The notes: a model not told the origin generated them from the letters alone. Shown: positions 49,320 through 59,193, numbered from the stretch's first letter. The stretch: 64,000 nt of DNA from Hydrogenophaga palleronii NBRC 102513 (GCF_001571225.1 NZ_BCTJ01000001.1:310001-374000), one strand, 5' to 3'. Program-made: numbers and translations.

Positions 49320-50575
49320 CAGTTCGTCCTCTCGTTGAGCACGGTGGGTGCATTGGGTGCCAGGGCCGGCGCCTGGCGCGGCCAACGCCCGTTGAGCACC
49401 GCATGGGCGAGCAGCCCGATCACCAGCCCCCAGAACGCGCCGCCAATGCCCAGCAAGCTGATGTTGGCAGCGGCCGCCAGAAAGGTGATCAGCGAGGCCT
49501 CACGGGTGCGGGCATCGGCCAGCGCGCTGGCCAGGCTGCCGCCGATGGTGCCCAGCAGTGCCAGACCGGCCAGCGTGGTGATGAAAGTCGCCGGGAAGGC
49601 CATGAAGACGGCGGCCAGCGTGACGCCGAACACGCCGACCAGGATATAGAACACCCCGGCCGCGATGCCGGCGATCCAGCGCCTGGACGGGTCTTCGTGC
49701 GCCTCGCGGCCGGTGCAGATGGCGGCGGTGATGGCGGCAATGTTGAAGGCGTGCGAGCCGAATGGCGCCATCAGCAGCGAACCCAGCCCGGTGACGGTCA
49801 CGATGGGGTTGGCGCTGGTCTTGAAGCCATCGTTGCGCAGCACCAGCATGCCCGGCATGTACTGGCCGGTCAGGGTGATGAGGAACAGCGGCAGGGCCAC
49901 GCTCAACAGCGCGTTCAGCGAGAACGCTGGCATCGTGAACACCGGCGCCGCCAGTTGCAGGCTCAAGCCCGACAGATCGACGCGGTCCTGCGCCAGCAGG
50001 AAAGCCAGCCCGAGCACCAGGATGCCCACCACCGCGTAACGCGCCGAGAAACGCTTGAGCACCACATAGGCCAGGATCAGCAGCCCGGCCAGCAGCGGAT
50101 CGACGCTCATGCCGCCAAAGGCCTTGATGCCGAACTGCAGCAGGATGCCCGCCAGCAGGCCGGCGGCCACGCCCGGCGGAATCAGGCGGATGACGCGCTC
50201 GAACCAGCCCGACAGGCCCAGCAGCACGAAGGCCACGGCCGAGATCAGATACGCGCCGACGGCCTCGGCGTAGGGTGTGGCCGCCAGCGCCGTGACGAGG
50301 AAGGCCGCCGCCGGGGTGGACCAGGCGGTGATGATGGGCTCGCGAAAGCGCCAGCTCAGCAGGATGCCCGTCACGCCCACGCCGATGGAGATGGACCACA
50401 CCCACGAAGCCGTCAGCGCCGGGCTGAGGCCGGCCACCTTGGCGGCCTGGAACACCAGGATGAAGGTGCCGCCGTAGTTGACGATGACCGAGATCAGGCC
50501 GGCGACGACGGGATGGGTGAGATCGCTCCAGCGCAGGGGCGAACGGGAGGGGGAAGAAGAGGAAACGGTGGACAT
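49319..50575 (-). CDS. BenE-family membrane transporter
   Basis: A 418-residue polytopic inner-membrane transporter of the BenE (benzoate/H+ symporter) family, with about eleven or twelve helices. STPAAAFLVTAL near 82 and FGGMSVDPLLAGLLILAY near 155, and GSHAFNIAAITAAICTGREAHEDP near 290 are family blocks. The usual benzoate-degradation genes are not around it. It is divergent from a MocR regulator and coupled to a YggS gene, which suggests import of a B6 vitamer or PLP-linked amino compound instead. Start ATG 50575; a TTG 19 codons upstream is less likely. Confidence 0.85.
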   Translation of the reverse strand: MSTVSSSSPSRSPLRWSDLTHPVVAGLISVIVNYGGTFILVFQAAKVAGLSPALTASWVWSISIGVGVTGILLSWRFREPIITAWSTPAAAFLVTALAATPYAEAVGAYLISAVAFVLLGLSGWFERVIRLIPPGVAAGLLAGILLQFGIKAFGGMSVDPLLAGLLILAYVVLKRFSARYAVVGILVLGLAFLLAQDRVDLSGLSLQLAAPVFTMPAFSLNALLSVALPLFLITLTGQYMPGMLVLRNDGFKTSANPIVTVTGLGSLLMAPFGSHAFNIAAITAAICTGREAHEDPSRRWIAGIAAGVFYILVGVFGVTLAAVFMAFPATFITTLAGLALLGTIGGSLASALADARTREASLITFLAAAANISLLGIGGAFWGLVIGLLAHAVLNGRWPRQAPALAPNAPTVLNERTN

Positions 50576-50642
50576 GGCCTGAAAAGGCTCCGGGGCAGAG
50601 GGATGGAGGGACCATGAAACGATAGACTTCAAATGGCATGTT

Positions 50643-50680
50643 TAGTCCCACCACTTTATTGAATAAGTACAGACCAATTG
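50643..50680. promoter_or_regulatory. Candidate MocR/PdxR operator in the benE-mocR gap
   Basis: Minus-strand AAAGTGGTGGGACTA (50643-50657) resembles the AAAGTGG-type core I recall for PdxR of Corynebacterium. CAATTGGTCT (50671-50680) overlaps the TTG start of mocR. The 102-base divergent gap would place the operator over both promoters. Confidence 0.4.
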
Positions 50681-52192
50681 TTCAAGCACGCCCAACTTGA
50701 ATCCGTCAAAGCCTGGATCGGCGACCCCGCGCACGGCGCCTGGCCGCTGCATGCGCGCCTGCAGCGGGCGATTCGCCAGCTGATCCTGGACGGCACGCTC
50801 GACCGGGGCCGCCCCTTGCCCGCCTCACGCGCGCTGGCGAAGTCGCTCGGGGTGTCCCGCGACACGGTGGAGTCGGCCTACAGCCAGTTGCACGCCGAAG
50901 GCTTCATCGAGCGGCGGGTGGGCAGCGGCAGCTTCGTCTCGGCGCAGGCCCAGCGGCTGCCCGGGCGCGGCAAACCGCAGCGCACGGCCGTGGGCCGCCT
51001 GGCGGCGCCGAGCCTGAGCCAGCGCGGCCACGCCATGCTCCAGGGCGGCGGCGTGCGCGACTTCCTCATGCCGCGCCCCTTCGCACCGGGCGTGCCGGAG
51101 ACGCGCAGCTTTCCGCTGCCAACCTGGGAGCGCCTGCAGCGCCAGGTGCTCAAGGAGCACGGCACCCTGGCGCTGCTGCACAGCCCGCCGCAAGGCATGG
51201 CACCCTTGCGGCGCGCCATTGCCGACTACATCAACCTCGAACGCGGCGCTCGTGCCACGCCCGAACGGGTGCTGGTGCTGACCAGTTCCCAACAGGCCCT
51301 GACCCTCTGCGCCACCGTGCTGCTCGACGCCGGCGAGCGCATCTTCATCGAAGACCCCGTTTACCACGGCGCGCGCAAGGCTTTCGACGCCGCCGGACTG
51401 GCCTGTGTGCCGGTGCCACTGGACGCCGACGGCATGCAGGTCGATCACCTGCTGGCGGCCGCACAGGTGCCCGGCGAGGCGGCGCGGGTGGTGTTCCTGA
51501 CGCCCTCGCACCAGTTCCCCAGCGGGGCCACGCTGGCGCTGGACCGGCGCCTGGCCGTCATCGAATGGGCCCGCCAGCACCAGGGCTGGATCATCGAGGA
51601 CGACTACGACAGCGAGTTCCACTACGCCGGCAAGCCCACCGCCTGCGTGCAGGGGCTCGATCCGCACGAGCGCACGATCTACATCGGCACCTTCACCAAA
51701 TCGCTGTTCCCCGGCCTGCGCATCGGCTACATGGTGCTGCCGGAGGCACTGGTGGCGCCCATGACCGTGGCGCGAACCCTCCTGGACGGCCACAGCGCGC
51801 CGATTCCACAGCTCACCCTGGCGCGCTTCATCGAAGGCGGCCACTTCGGCGCCCACGTGCGCACCATGCGGGCCGTCTACGCCGAACGCCGCGACGTGCT
51901 GGCACGGCTGGTGCGCCAGCACCTGGCCGACTTCGTGGAACCTCGGGTGCCCACCGGCGGCATGCAGATGCCGTGCGTGTTCATCCGCGACATCCCCGAA
52001 CACGAGGCGGTGGAATCGGCGCGGCGGGCCGGCATCGACCTGCTGGGTCTGACGGCATTGCATGCGTCGAGCCGCCCTGCTCCGGGCCAAGCCAGGGCCG
52101 GTTTCCTCATGGGCTTCGCCGCCCACGCGCCCCACGAACTGGAAGTTGCCGTCAGAAAGCTGGCGGATGTGCTGCGTGCGCTGTGCCGCTGA
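50678..52192 (+). CDS. MocR-family regulator (GntR-aminotransferase fusion)
   Basis: A 504-residue PdxR/MocR-type transcription factor. An N-terminal GntR winged helix (about 20-90, LPASRALAKSLGVSRDTVESAY) precedes a type I aminotransferase-like domain (about 130-500). The PLP Lys is expected in YIGTFTKSLFPGLRIGY near 350, and EDDYDSEFHYAGKP near 306 is the PLP-ring region. MocR proteins bind PLP and commonly regulate vitamin B6 or GABA/taurine genes. The start is TTG; no other in-frame start exists nearby. It is divergent from benE-yggS, whose product is a PLP-binding protein. Confidence 0.9.
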   Translation: MFKHAQLESVKAWIGDPAHGAWPLHARLQRAIRQLILDGTLDRGRPLPASRALAKSLGVSRDTVESAYSQLHAEGFIERRVGSGSFVSAQAQRLPGRGKPQRTAVGRLAAPSLSQRGHAMLQGGGVRDFLMPRPFAPGVPETRSFPLPTWERLQRQVLKEHGTLALLHSPPQGMAPLRRAIADYINLERGARATPERVLVLTSSQQALTLCATVLLDAGERIFIEDPVYHGARKAFDAAGLACVPVPLDADGMQVDHLLAAAQVPGEAARVVFLTPSHQFPSGATLALDRRLAVIEWARQHQGWIIEDDYDSEFHYAGKPTACVQGLDPHERTIYIGTFTKSLFPGLRIGYMVLPEALVAPMTVARTLLDGHSAPIPQLTLARFIEGGHFGAHVRTMRAVYAERRDVLARLVRQHLADFVEPRVPTGGMQMPCVFIRDIPEHEAVESARRAGIDLLGLTALHASSRPAPGQARAGFLMGFAAHAPHELEVAVRKLADVLRALCR

Positions 52193-52216
52193 TGCGCCGG
52201 CGGCGCGCTCGCCGCA

Positions 52217-52759
52217 TCAAGCTGCCGCGGCGCGGGCCAACCACTCGCGCCGCAGCAGCGCGTACTGCATGGTGTTCTCGTAGACCGGCACGCCATCGTC
52301 GTCGTTGCGGAACGAGACGAACTCCTTGAAAAATCCCTCCTGCCGCATGCCGAGCTTTTCGCACAGCCGCTGCGAAGATGTGTTGGTGTCTTCCACGTAG
52401 GCATACAGCCGGCGCGCCGCCCGCTCGGTGAACAGGTGCGTGAGCAGCGCCTCAGCCGCTTCATGCGCGTAGCCCTGCCCACCAAAGCCCGGGTGGAAGT
52501 TCCAGCCCACCGAAAAGGTGTCGCCCTCCGGCTCGGCGAACAGATCCCCGATGAGCTTGCCGGAGGCGCGCAAGCACACCGCAATGCTGTTGTCGGTTGT
52601 GCTTCGCTCCGCCGCTTCGCGCTCGGCATCGGCCATGCTGGCGAGCGCGAGCGACAGAAAGCAGCTCGCCCCCGGCTGGTGCAGGTACTCGAACAGATCC
52701 GCCGCATCGGCCTGCGTGAACCGCCTCAGCACGAGGCGGGGGGTATCCAGGGTTTCCAT
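52217..52759 (-). CDS. GNAT-family N-acetyltransferase (RimJ/RimL-like)
   Basis: A 180-residue GNAT acetyltransferase of the RimJ/RimL subgroup: TPRLVLRRFTQADAADLF opens the domain, FGGQGYAHEAAEALLTHLF near 98-116 is the acetyl-CoA loop (normally RGxGxA), and NTSSQRLCEKLGMRQEGF near 127 is motif B. The CoA loop begins GGQGYA, close to the consensus. The acceptor is unknown. ATG with AAAGAGAA upstream. It is convergent to mocR with a 24-base gap and divergent from the antiporter gene. Confidence 0.85.
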   Translation of the reverse strand: METLDTPRLVLRRFTQADAADLFEYLHQPGASCFLSLALASMADAEREAAERSTTDNSIAVCLRASGKLIGDLFAEPEGDTFSVGWNFHPGFGGQGYAHEAAEALLTHLFTERAARRLYAYVEDTNTSSQRLCEKLGMRQEGFFKEFVSFRNDDDGVPVYENTMQYALLRREWLARAAAA

Positions 52760-52978
52760 TTTTCTCTTTGCTCGGTTGGTCCAAGCGGCAGCCGTTCCAG
52801 ATCGAGGACGGCCACGGCAGGGTGGGCAGGATAGGGCATGCACGGTCTCTGCGCCGCCTCGCCCACGCAAGCCCGTCGGGCCATGCTTGCCACTGCGGCG
52901 GTGTCATGCACGTTCCCGATAATCCACCTTGCAACTTTCGTGCTTCAATTTGCGCCAGAGTGCTTCCCTCCTACGCCC

Positions 52979-54721
52979 ATGCACACCGTTGAAACTGTCC
53001 TCTTGGTCCTGATGCTGGGCGCGCTGACCGGCATCGCCGCCCGCTACGTCCGGGCCATCCCCCTCCCCCTGATCCAGATCGTGCTCGGGGCCTTGTTGTC
53101 CTGGCCCCAGAAGGGCCTGCACATCGCCTTCGATCCGGAGTTGTTCCTGCTCCTGTTCATTCCGCCGCTGCTGTTCGCCGATGGCTGGCGCATTCCGAAA
53201 CGCGAGTTCTTCGCGCTCTACAAACCCATCCTGAAACTGGCGCTCGGCCTGGTGCTGTTCACCGTGATCGGCCTGGGTTACCTCATCCACTGGCTGATTC
53301 CAGAGATTCCGCTGACGGTGGCCTTCGCACTGGCCGCCGTGGTGTCGCCAACCGATGCGGTGGCCGTGTCCGCCATCACGCGCAACCTGGGCATGCCCGC
53401 CCAGACCATGCATGTGCTGGAAGGCGAGTCGCTGTTGAACGACGCCTCGGGCCTGGTGGCGCTGAAGTTTGCGGTGGCGGCCACGCTCACCGGCCTGTTC
53501 TCCTGGACCGACGTCGCCAAGGACTTCATGTGGATGGCCTTGGGTGGGCTCGGTGCCGGTGCGCTCATCGGCTGGGGCTTTGCCGTTGCGCGCGACACGG
53601 TGACACGCCGCCTCGGCGACGTGGCGGCCACGCAGATGGTGCTGCTGCTCGTGCTGCTGCCCTTCGCGGCCTACATCGTGGGCGAGCGCATCGGCGTCTC
53701 GGGCATCCTGGCCGCCGTGGCCGCGGGCATCACGACCAACTTCGCAGACCTCAGCCGCAGCGAATTCGTGGCCGAACGCCTGCAGACCGAAGGCACCTGG
53801 GCCATGGTGGAGTCGGGCTTCAACGGCGCCATCTTCCTGCTGCTGGGCCTGCAACTGCCATCCATCATCGGCGTGACACTGCAGGAAGCCGGCCACCGCT
53901 GGTGGATGCTGGCAGGCTACGCCCTGGCGATTTCCACGGCGCTTCTGGCGCTGCGCTGGATCTGGCTCACGCTGGGTGTCCAGGGCAGCCTCTGGAAGGC
54001 CCACCGGGAGGGCAAGATGGCCGAGAAGCCCTCGCACCTGCTGACCCTGGCCACCACGCTGGCGGGCATTCGCGGCGCGGTGACGCTGGCAGGCGCCCTC
54101 TCGGTGCCGCTGCTGCTCCACAACGGCCAGCCCTTCCCCAGCCGCGACCTGCTCATCTTCCTGGCCACTGGCACCATCCTGTTCACGCTGGTGATTGGCA
54201 GTGTGGGCCTGCCACTGGTCTTGCGCCGCATGCCACCGCCCGGTGAACCCGAATCGGCACACGAAGAACGCCATGCCCGGCTCGTGGCCTGCAAGGCGGC
54301 CATAGCCGCCATGGCGCTGGTCAAGGAACAGGCGGAGGCGGCCGACCCGCTGTGGCTCGCGCAGTACCAGGAGTCCGCCGGACGGCTCACACAGGAGTAC
54401 CGCCGGCGCATCGATCTGCTCGAAGAACCCTCACAGCTGGCAACGGCCGAGGCGCACACCGATGCGCCCGATGCTGTTCTTCAGCGGCGCCAGCGCTATG
54501 TGGTGGAACTGGAACTGCGGCTCAAATCCCTGCACGTCGAACGCGATGCACTGTATGCAGAACGGCATGCACACCGCATCAACGACGAGTCCTTGCGCAG
54601 CCTCGTTGCCGAGCTCGACCTGTCAGAGATCTCATTGCGCAAGCGGCTGGAGGTTGCGCGCCGCACCCTGGCGCCGGACCCGATGCCGATGCCCGAGAAG
54701 GACCCTCAAAACACAGAGTGA
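52979..54721 (+). CDS. CPA1-family Na+/H+ antiporter (NhaP/YjcE-like)
   Basis: A 580-residue protein with twelve or thirteen membrane helices (about 1-420), then a hydrophilic, partly coiled-coil cytoplasmic C-terminal region (about 430-580). The ion-binding segments are FALAAVVSPTDAVAVSAITRN (near 112) and LEGESLLNDASGLVALKF (near 140), where the ND pair typifies CPA1. GIRGAVTLAGALSVPLL near 360 is a conserved helix. It exchanges Na+, K+ or Li+ for H+. Upstream frame is open for 47 codons but lacks a ribosome site. Confidence 0.9.
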   Translation: MHTVETVLLVLMLGALTGIAARYVRAIPLPLIQIVLGALLSWPQKGLHIAFDPELFLLLFIPPLLFADGWRIPKREFFALYKPILKLALGLVLFTVIGLGYLIHWLIPEIPLTVAFALAAVVSPTDAVAVSAITRNLGMPAQTMHVLEGESLLNDASGLVALKFAVAATLTGLFSWTDVAKDFMWMALGGLGAGALIGWGFAVARDTVTRRLGDVAATQMVLLLVLLPFAAYIVGERIGVSGILAAVAAGITTNFADLSRSEFVAERLQTEGTWAMVESGFNGAIFLLLGLQLPSIIGVTLQEAGHRWWMLAGYALAISTALLALRWIWLTLGVQGSLWKAHREGKMAEKPSHLLTLATTLAGIRGAVTLAGALSVPLLLHNGQPFPSRDLLIFLATGTILFTLVIGSVGLPLVLRRMPPPGEPESAHEERHARLVACKAAIAAMALVKEQAEAADPLWLAQYQESAGRLTQEYRRRIDLLEEPSQLATAEAHTDAPDAVLQRRQRYVVELELRLKSLHVERDALYAERHAHRINDESLRSLVAELDLSEISLRKRLEVARRTLAPDPMPMPEKDPQNTE

Positions 54722-54806
54722 GAAGGCACAGGCGCTGCGTCCTGCCGAGCAAGCGGGTGCGACGATGCGCCTGCTCAGGGGGCTGGCACGCGCAGCGTGG
54801 CGAGTC

Positions 54807-56447
54807 TCACTCGATCGCGCTGGCAGCGCGCGTGCGTTCGCGCAGCGCAAACTTCTGGATCTTGCCGGTAGAGGTTTTCGGCAGCTCGCCAAACACAATG
54901 CGTTTCGGCGCCTTGAATCGCGCCAGCCGCGAGCGGCAAAACTCGATCAGCTCCTCTTCGGAAACCGTCTGGCCCGCTTTCAACTCGACGAAGGCGCAAG
55001 GCACTTCGCCCCACTTCGGGTCTGGCTGAGCCACCACCGCGGCGCTCAGCACGGCGGGGTGGTGGTGCAGCGTGTCTTCCACCTCGATGGACGAGATGTT
55101 CTCGCCGCCCGAAATGATCACGTCCTTGCTCCGGTCCTTGATCTTCACGTAACCGTCGGGGTGCAGCACACCGAGGTCTCCGGTGTGGAACCAGCCGCCG
55201 GCAAAAGCCTCTTCGGTGGCTTCCGGGTTCTTCAGGTAACCCTTCATCACCACGTTGCCGCGAAAGACGATCTCGCCGATGGTTTCACCATCGGCTGGTA
55301 CCGGCTCGAACGTCAAAGGGTCCAGCACCCTCACGTCTTGCTGGAGCGGGTAAGGCACACCCTGGCGGCCATTGAGGCGCGCACGTTCGTCACCGGCAAG
55401 CGCCGCCCACTCCGGCTTTTTGGTGCAGATCGCCGACGGGCCATACACCTCCGTGAGTCCGTAGACGTGGGTCAGCTCAATGCCAGCGGTCTCGCAGCCT
55501 TCCATGACCGCGGCCGGTGGTGCCGCGCCGGCCACCAGTCCACGAATGGGGTGGTGAATGCCCTCGCGCAGTTGCGCCGGCGCGTTGATCAACATGCTGT
55601 AGACGATCGGGGCGCCGCACAGGTGCGTCACGTGGTGTTCGCGGATCAGCGCATAGATCTGGGCTGCTTCGACGCGGCGCTGGCAGACGCTGGTGCCGGC
55701 CACGAGCGCCAGGGTCCAGGGGAAACACCAGCCGTTGCAATGGAACATCGGCAGCGTCCACAAGTAGACCGCGCCGTCTCCGAGGTTCCACGCAATCGCG
55801 TTGCTCGCAGCGTTCAGGTATGCGCCCCGGTGGTGGGTCACCACGCCTTTCGGGTTGCCGGTGGTGCCCGAGGTGTAGTTGAGCGCGATGGCATCCCATT
55901 CGTCGCTGGGCAGGTGCCACGGCAGGCTCGGGTCGCCACCAGCCAGAAAGCTCTCGTAGTCCAGGTCACCGAGAGGCTGGCCTGGTGGCGCGGTCTCGTC
56001 TTCCACCTCGATCACGGTGGGCCGCGGGCCTTCCATGATCGACAGCGCCTGCGCGATGACCGCCGAAAACTCGCGGTCCATGAGCAGCACCTTGGCCTCG
56101 CCGTGCTGCAGCATGAAGGCGATGGCAGGCGCATCGAGCCGGGTGTTGAGTGTGTTCAGCACGGCGCCGTTCATGGGCACACCAAAGTGCGCTTCGAACA
56201 TGGCCGGCGTGTTGGGCAGCATCACCGCCACGGTGTCGCCGGGGCCAATGCCTCGTGCGCTCAGCGCAGCGGCAAAACGCCGGCAGCGCTCGTAGGTGTC
56301 TGCCCAGCTCTGGCGAAGGTCCCCATAGACCAGCGCGGCCCTTTGCGGGTGCACACGTGCGGCACGCTCGAGGAAGCTGACCGGCGACAACGCAACAAAG
56401 TTGGCCGCATTCTTCGCCAACCCCATGGAGTAAGGATTCTCGTTCAC
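54807..56447 (-). CDS. Acyl-CoA synthetase (AMP-binding, medium/short-chain)
   Basis: A 546-residue ANL-superfamily ligase that adenylates a carboxylic acid and transfers it to CoA. ATP loop NYTSGTTGNPKGVVTHH near 190, adenine motif YGLTEVYGP near 320, hinge GWFHTGDLG and DRSKDVIISGGENISS near 435-460. The catalytic Lys is in PKTSTGKIQKF near 528. The start is GTG with GGGGAGA 6 bases upstream; 52 earlier codons lack a ribosome site. Sequence style is that of ACSM/AlkK-type enzymes for medium-chain or branched acids, so isobutyrate or 3-methylthiopropionate types are possible substrates. Confidence 0.87.
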   Translation of the reverse strand: MNENPYSMGLAKNAANFVALSPVSFLERAARVHPQRAALVYGDLRQSWADTYERCRRFAAALSARGIGPGDTVAVMLPNTPAMFEAHFGVPMNGAVLNTLNTRLDAPAIAFMLQHGEAKVLLMDREFSAVIAQALSIMEGPRPTVIEVEDETAPPGQPLGDLDYESFLAGGDPSLPWHLPSDEWDAIALNYTSGTTGNPKGVVTHHRGAYLNAASNAIAWNLGDGAVYLWTLPMFHCNGWCFPWTLALVAGTSVCQRRVEAAQIYALIREHHVTHLCGAPIVYSMLINAPAQLREGIHHPIRGLVAGAAPPAAVMEGCETAGIELTHVYGLTEVYGPSAICTKKPEWAALAGDERARLNGRQGVPYPLQQDVRVLDPLTFEPVPADGETIGEIVFRGNVVMKGYLKNPEATEEAFAGGWFHTGDLGVLHPDGYVKIKDRSKDVIISGGENISSIEVEDTLHHHPAVLSAAVVAQPDPKWGEVPCAFVELKAGQTVSEEELIEFCRSRLARFKAPKRIVFGELPKTSTGKIQKFALRERTRAASAIE

Positions 56448-56808
56448 TCTGGATCTCCCCCGACTCCTTGCGCTGTGCGCACGCGGAGTTTGTGTTGAAT
56501 GGATGGGATCACGTTCCGCTCGACCAGGCGTGGCACGACCCCTGAATTCAGGCCAGACAGAGAGGCGGCTCAGCGTCTCTGTTCCAGCGCCAGAGGAAAT
56601 CATATCGGTGAACGCCCGGGCGATACCTTGTCGTAGAACAAGGTCCGGGCCAGTTCGCCATGCGAATTGCGCTTCTGCGCCGGCACCCTACGGCAAACAG
56701 CAGGTGCTTCGGGCCGGCAGGTGCTCGGTGCGGCAGCTCACCCACCAAGGCCCTTCGCGGTGCTGCGACGCGGGTCGATCGATGACGATCAACCCGTTGC
56801 CGCCGATG
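56448..56808. other. Intergenic region between guaA and acyl-CoA synthetase
   Basis: 361 bases without a supported gene. It contains a nested inverted repeat, GCCCGG...ACCTTGT-CGTAGA-ACAAGGT-CCGGGC (56613-56649), which could be a guaA terminator or an operator for the synthetase. The outer arms are 6 bp, the inner arms 7 bp. Confidence 0.45.
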
Positions 56809-58425
56809 TCATTCCCACTCGATGGTGGCTGGTGGCTTGGAGCTCACGTCGTAGGTCACGCGGTTGATGCCGCGCACTTCGTTGATGATGCGGCCCGACA
56901 CCTTCTTGAGCAGCGCGTACGGCAGCTCGGCCCAGTCGGCGGTCATGAAGTCGCTGGTCTGCACGGCGCGCAGTGCCACCACGTAGTCGTAGGTGCGGCC
57001 GTCGCCCATCACGCCCACGCTCTTCACCGGCAGGAACACGGTGAAGGCCTGGCTGGTCAGGTCGTACCAGGTCTTGCCGCTGGCTTCGTCGCGGAAGTTG
57101 CGCAGCTCTTCGATGAAGATCGCATCGGCGCGGCGCAGCAGGTCGGCGTACTCCTTCTTCACTTCGCCGAGGATGCGCACACCCAGGCCCGGTCCCGGGA
57201 AGGGGTGGCGGTAAACCATGTCGTGCGGCAGGCCCAGGGCCACGCCCAGTTCGCGCACCTCGTCCTTGAACAGGTCGCGCAGCGGCTCCAGCAGCTTCAG
57301 GCCCAGCTGCTCGGGCAAACCGCCCACGTTGTGGTGGCTCTTGATGGTCACGGCCTTCTTGCTCTTGGCGCCGCCCGACTCGATCACGTCGGGGTAGATC
57401 GTGCCCTGCGCCAGCCACTTGGCGCCCTTCGTCGAGGCACCGCTCGAAATGAGCTTGGCGGCTTCTGCCTTGAAGACTTCGACAAACTCGCGGCCGATGA
57501 TCTTGCGTTTGGCCTCCGGCTCGCTCACGCCGGCCAGGTGGCCGAGGAACTGGTCGGCGGCGTCGACGCGGATCACCTTGGCATGCAGCTTGCCAACGAA
57601 CATGTCCATCACCATGTCGCCCTCGTTCAGGCGCAGCAGGCCGTGGTCGACGAAGACGCAGGTGAGCTGGTCGCCAATGGCGCGGTGGATTAGGGCCGCG
57701 GCCACCGACGAGTCGACCCCGCCGGAGAGGCCCAGGATGACCTCTTCGTCACCCACCTGCTCACGGATCTTCTGCACCGCTTCTTCGATGTGGTCGCGCA
57801 TCACCCAGTCCGCGCGGGTGGCGCAGATGTCGAGCACGAAGCGGTCGAGCAGCGCGCGGCCCTGCACCGTGTGCGTGACTTCGGGATGGAACTGCACGCC
57901 GTAGAAGCAACGCTCTTCGTCGGCCATGCCGGCAATGGGGCAGGAATCGGTGCTGGCCATGAGCTTGAAGCCGGGCGGCAGTTCGGTGACCTTGTCGCCG
58001 TGGCTCATCCAGACCTTCAACATGCCATGGCCCTCGGCCGTGGTGAAGTCGGCAATGTCCTTGAGCAGCGCGGTGTGGCCACGCGCACGCACCTCGGCGT
58101 AGCCGAATTCGCGCGTGTTGGAGCCTTCGACCTTGCCACCCAGCTGCTGCGCCATGGTCTGCATGCCGTAGCAGATGCCCAGCACCGGCACGCCGAGCTG
58201 GAACACCGCGTCGGGCGCCTTGTCGTCCACCTCGTACACGCTGGCGTGGCTGCCGGAGAGGATGACGCCCTTGAGCTGCCCATCGGCGGCGAACTCGCGC
58301 ACCCACTCGTCGCTCACGTCACAAGGATGCACCTCGCAATACACATGGGCTTCGCGCACGCGGCGTGCGATGAGCTGGGTGACCTGGGAGCCGAAATCGA
58401 GGATGAGGATTTTCTGGTGTTGCAT
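56809..58425 (-). CDS. guaA: GMP synthase (glutamine-hydrolysing)
   Basis: A 538-residue bifunctional enzyme making GMP from XMP, ATP and glutamine. The class I glutaminase domain (1-205) has [10 protein letters not shown] with the nucleophile Cys near 90 and FHPEVTHT with the His near 185. The ATP-PPase domain (about 215-410) has the P-loop [14 protein letters not shown] near 236. The dimerisation domain ends [15 protein letters not shown], a universal GuaA end. The gene is usually partnered with guaB, which is not adjacent. Instead vapBC lies only 17 bases upstream on the same strand. Confidence 0.97.
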   Translation of the reverse strand: MQHQKILILDFGSQVTQLIARRVREAHVYCEVHPCDVSDEWVREFAADGQLKGVILSGSHASVYEVDDKAPDAVFQLGVPVLGICYGMQTMAQQLGGKVEGSNTREFGYAEVRARGHTALLKDIADFTTAEGHGMLKVWMSHGDKVTELPPGFKLMASTDSCPIAGMADEERCFYGVQFHPEVTHTVQGRALLDRFVLDICATRADWVMRDHIEEAVQKIREQVGDEEVILGLSGGVDSSVAAALIHRAIGDQLTCVFVDHGLLRLNEGDMVMDMFVGKLHAKVIRVDAADQFLGHLAGVSEPEAKRKIIGREFVEVFKAEAAKLISSGASTKGAKWLAQGTIYPDVIESGGAKSKKAVTIKSHHNVGGLPEQLGLKLLEPLRDLFKDEVRELGVALGLPHDMVYRHPFPGPGLGVRILGEVKKEYADLLRRADAIFIEELRNFRDEASGKTWYDLTSQAFTVFLPVKSVGVMGDGRTYDYVVALRAVQTSDFMTADWAELPYALLKKVSGRIINEVRGINRVTYDVSSKPPATIEWE

Positions 58426-58442
58426 GGCGGGTTCCGGGGTTT

Positions 58443-58865
58443 TCAAAAGGTGTCGGTGGCAATGCCACAGGCTTTGGCAGCCTGCAGCAGCGCGGCCTGG
58501 CGCGAAACCAGCGTGCCGTTGAAGCGCACGACGAGTTCGAGGTAGGCGGCGTCGAAATAACTGATGTGGTGAGACTCGGCCAGCCGCAGCACCTGGCTGC
58601 GCCGATGCAGGCTCAGGGGCGGGTCGATATCGACCTGGGCCTGGGCCACGAGCTCCAAGCCACGTTCGTAATGGGCGCGCGGCAGCCGGCCGCTGCGGCA
58701 AGCCATCAGCAGCGACTCGCCGAGTTGCCAGTGCCACAGGCTGGAGGCATGGTACTGGCCGGCGCGGCTGCGCGCCTGGCTGTAGTGGTGGTCGGCGCGC
58801 GCGCTCTGCTGCTCGGGGATCAACCAGGCCAGCGCCACCGAGGCATCGATCACCCAGGGCCTCAC
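58443..58865 (-). CDS. VapC-type PIN-domain toxin
   Basis: A 140-residue PIN-domain ribonuclease. The acidic metal ligands are [10 protein letters not shown] (Asp near 6), the Glu in LGESLL near 46, and [13 protein letters not shown] (Asp near 108). VapC toxins cut specific tRNAs or rRNA when freed from VapB. The GTG start overlaps the antitoxin stop (GTGA) and follows GAGGAA by 5 bases. No ATG fits. It sits 17 bases upstream of guaA, which is an unusual place for a toxin-antitoxin pair. Confidence 0.85.
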   Translation of the reverse strand: MRPWVIDASVALAWLIPEQQSARADHHYSQARSRAGQYHASSLWHWQLGESLLMACRSGRLPRAHYERGLELVAQAQVDIDPPLSLHRRSQVLRLAESHHISYFDAAYLELVVRFNGTLVSRQAALLQAAKACGIATDTF

Positions 58866-59086
58866 CGCGGTTCCTCTGCAGACCAGGCCGCGCGAAAGGA
58901 CCGGAGCTCTATCAGCGCCTGGGCCGCCACGCGCTCGCGTTCGGCCTCGTCCACGTCGGCCACCTCGGCCACCAGCCGCACCACAGGCTTGCCGTGCCGC
59001 GTGAGCACGACCTGCTCCCCCTGCTCGGCCGCGCGAATCAGCTCGGACAGCTGGCCCTTGGCCTGGTGGATGGGGACGGACAACAT
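58862..59086 (-). CDS. Phd/YefM-like antitoxin of the VapC-type toxin
   Basis: A 74-residue antitoxin with an N-terminal Phd/YefM DNA-binding fold: [20 protein letters not shown] opens it, then [17 protein letters not shown] near 23-39. A charged C-terminal tail ([22 protein letters not shown]) should bind the toxin. Start chosen at the conserved MLSV; 41 codons upstream are not typical. It is translationally coupled to the toxin. As in other TA pairs it probably represses its own promoter, in the 107-base gap shared with the divergent LysR gene. Confidence 0.82.
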   Translation of the reverse strand: MLSVPIHQAKGQLSELIRAAEQGEQVVLTRHGKPVVRLVAEVADVDEAERERVAAQALIELRSFRAAWSAEEPR

Positions 59087-59137
59087 GGACAATGGAGTGG
59101 CGCCGGGAAAACCGGGTATTGTGCCAGATCCACTCTG

Positions 59138-59165
59138 TTTTGGACCCAATACTTCTGGTCCAGAA
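59138..59165. promoter_or_regulatory. LysR operator between vapB and lysR
   Basis: The inverted repeat TTTTGGACC-N10-GGTCCAGAA (one mismatch in nine) lies 29 bases upstream of the LysR start. It includes TCTGGTCCAGA. It is a likely autoregulatory binding site and also overlaps the region expected to drive vapBC on the other strand. Confidence 0.55.
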
Positions 59166-59193
59166 TTTGCAACCCCCGGTGCAACGCCACACC

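Noticed and set aside
56760-56808. Small gene in the guaA downstream gap
   Set aside because: No ribosome site and no conserved feature; the open frame continues antisense to guaA sequence.
59138-59165. Site as a VapB operator
   Set aside because: The repeat is placed close to the LysR start and has LysR-style spacing. A VapB role cannot be excluded but there is no second evidence.
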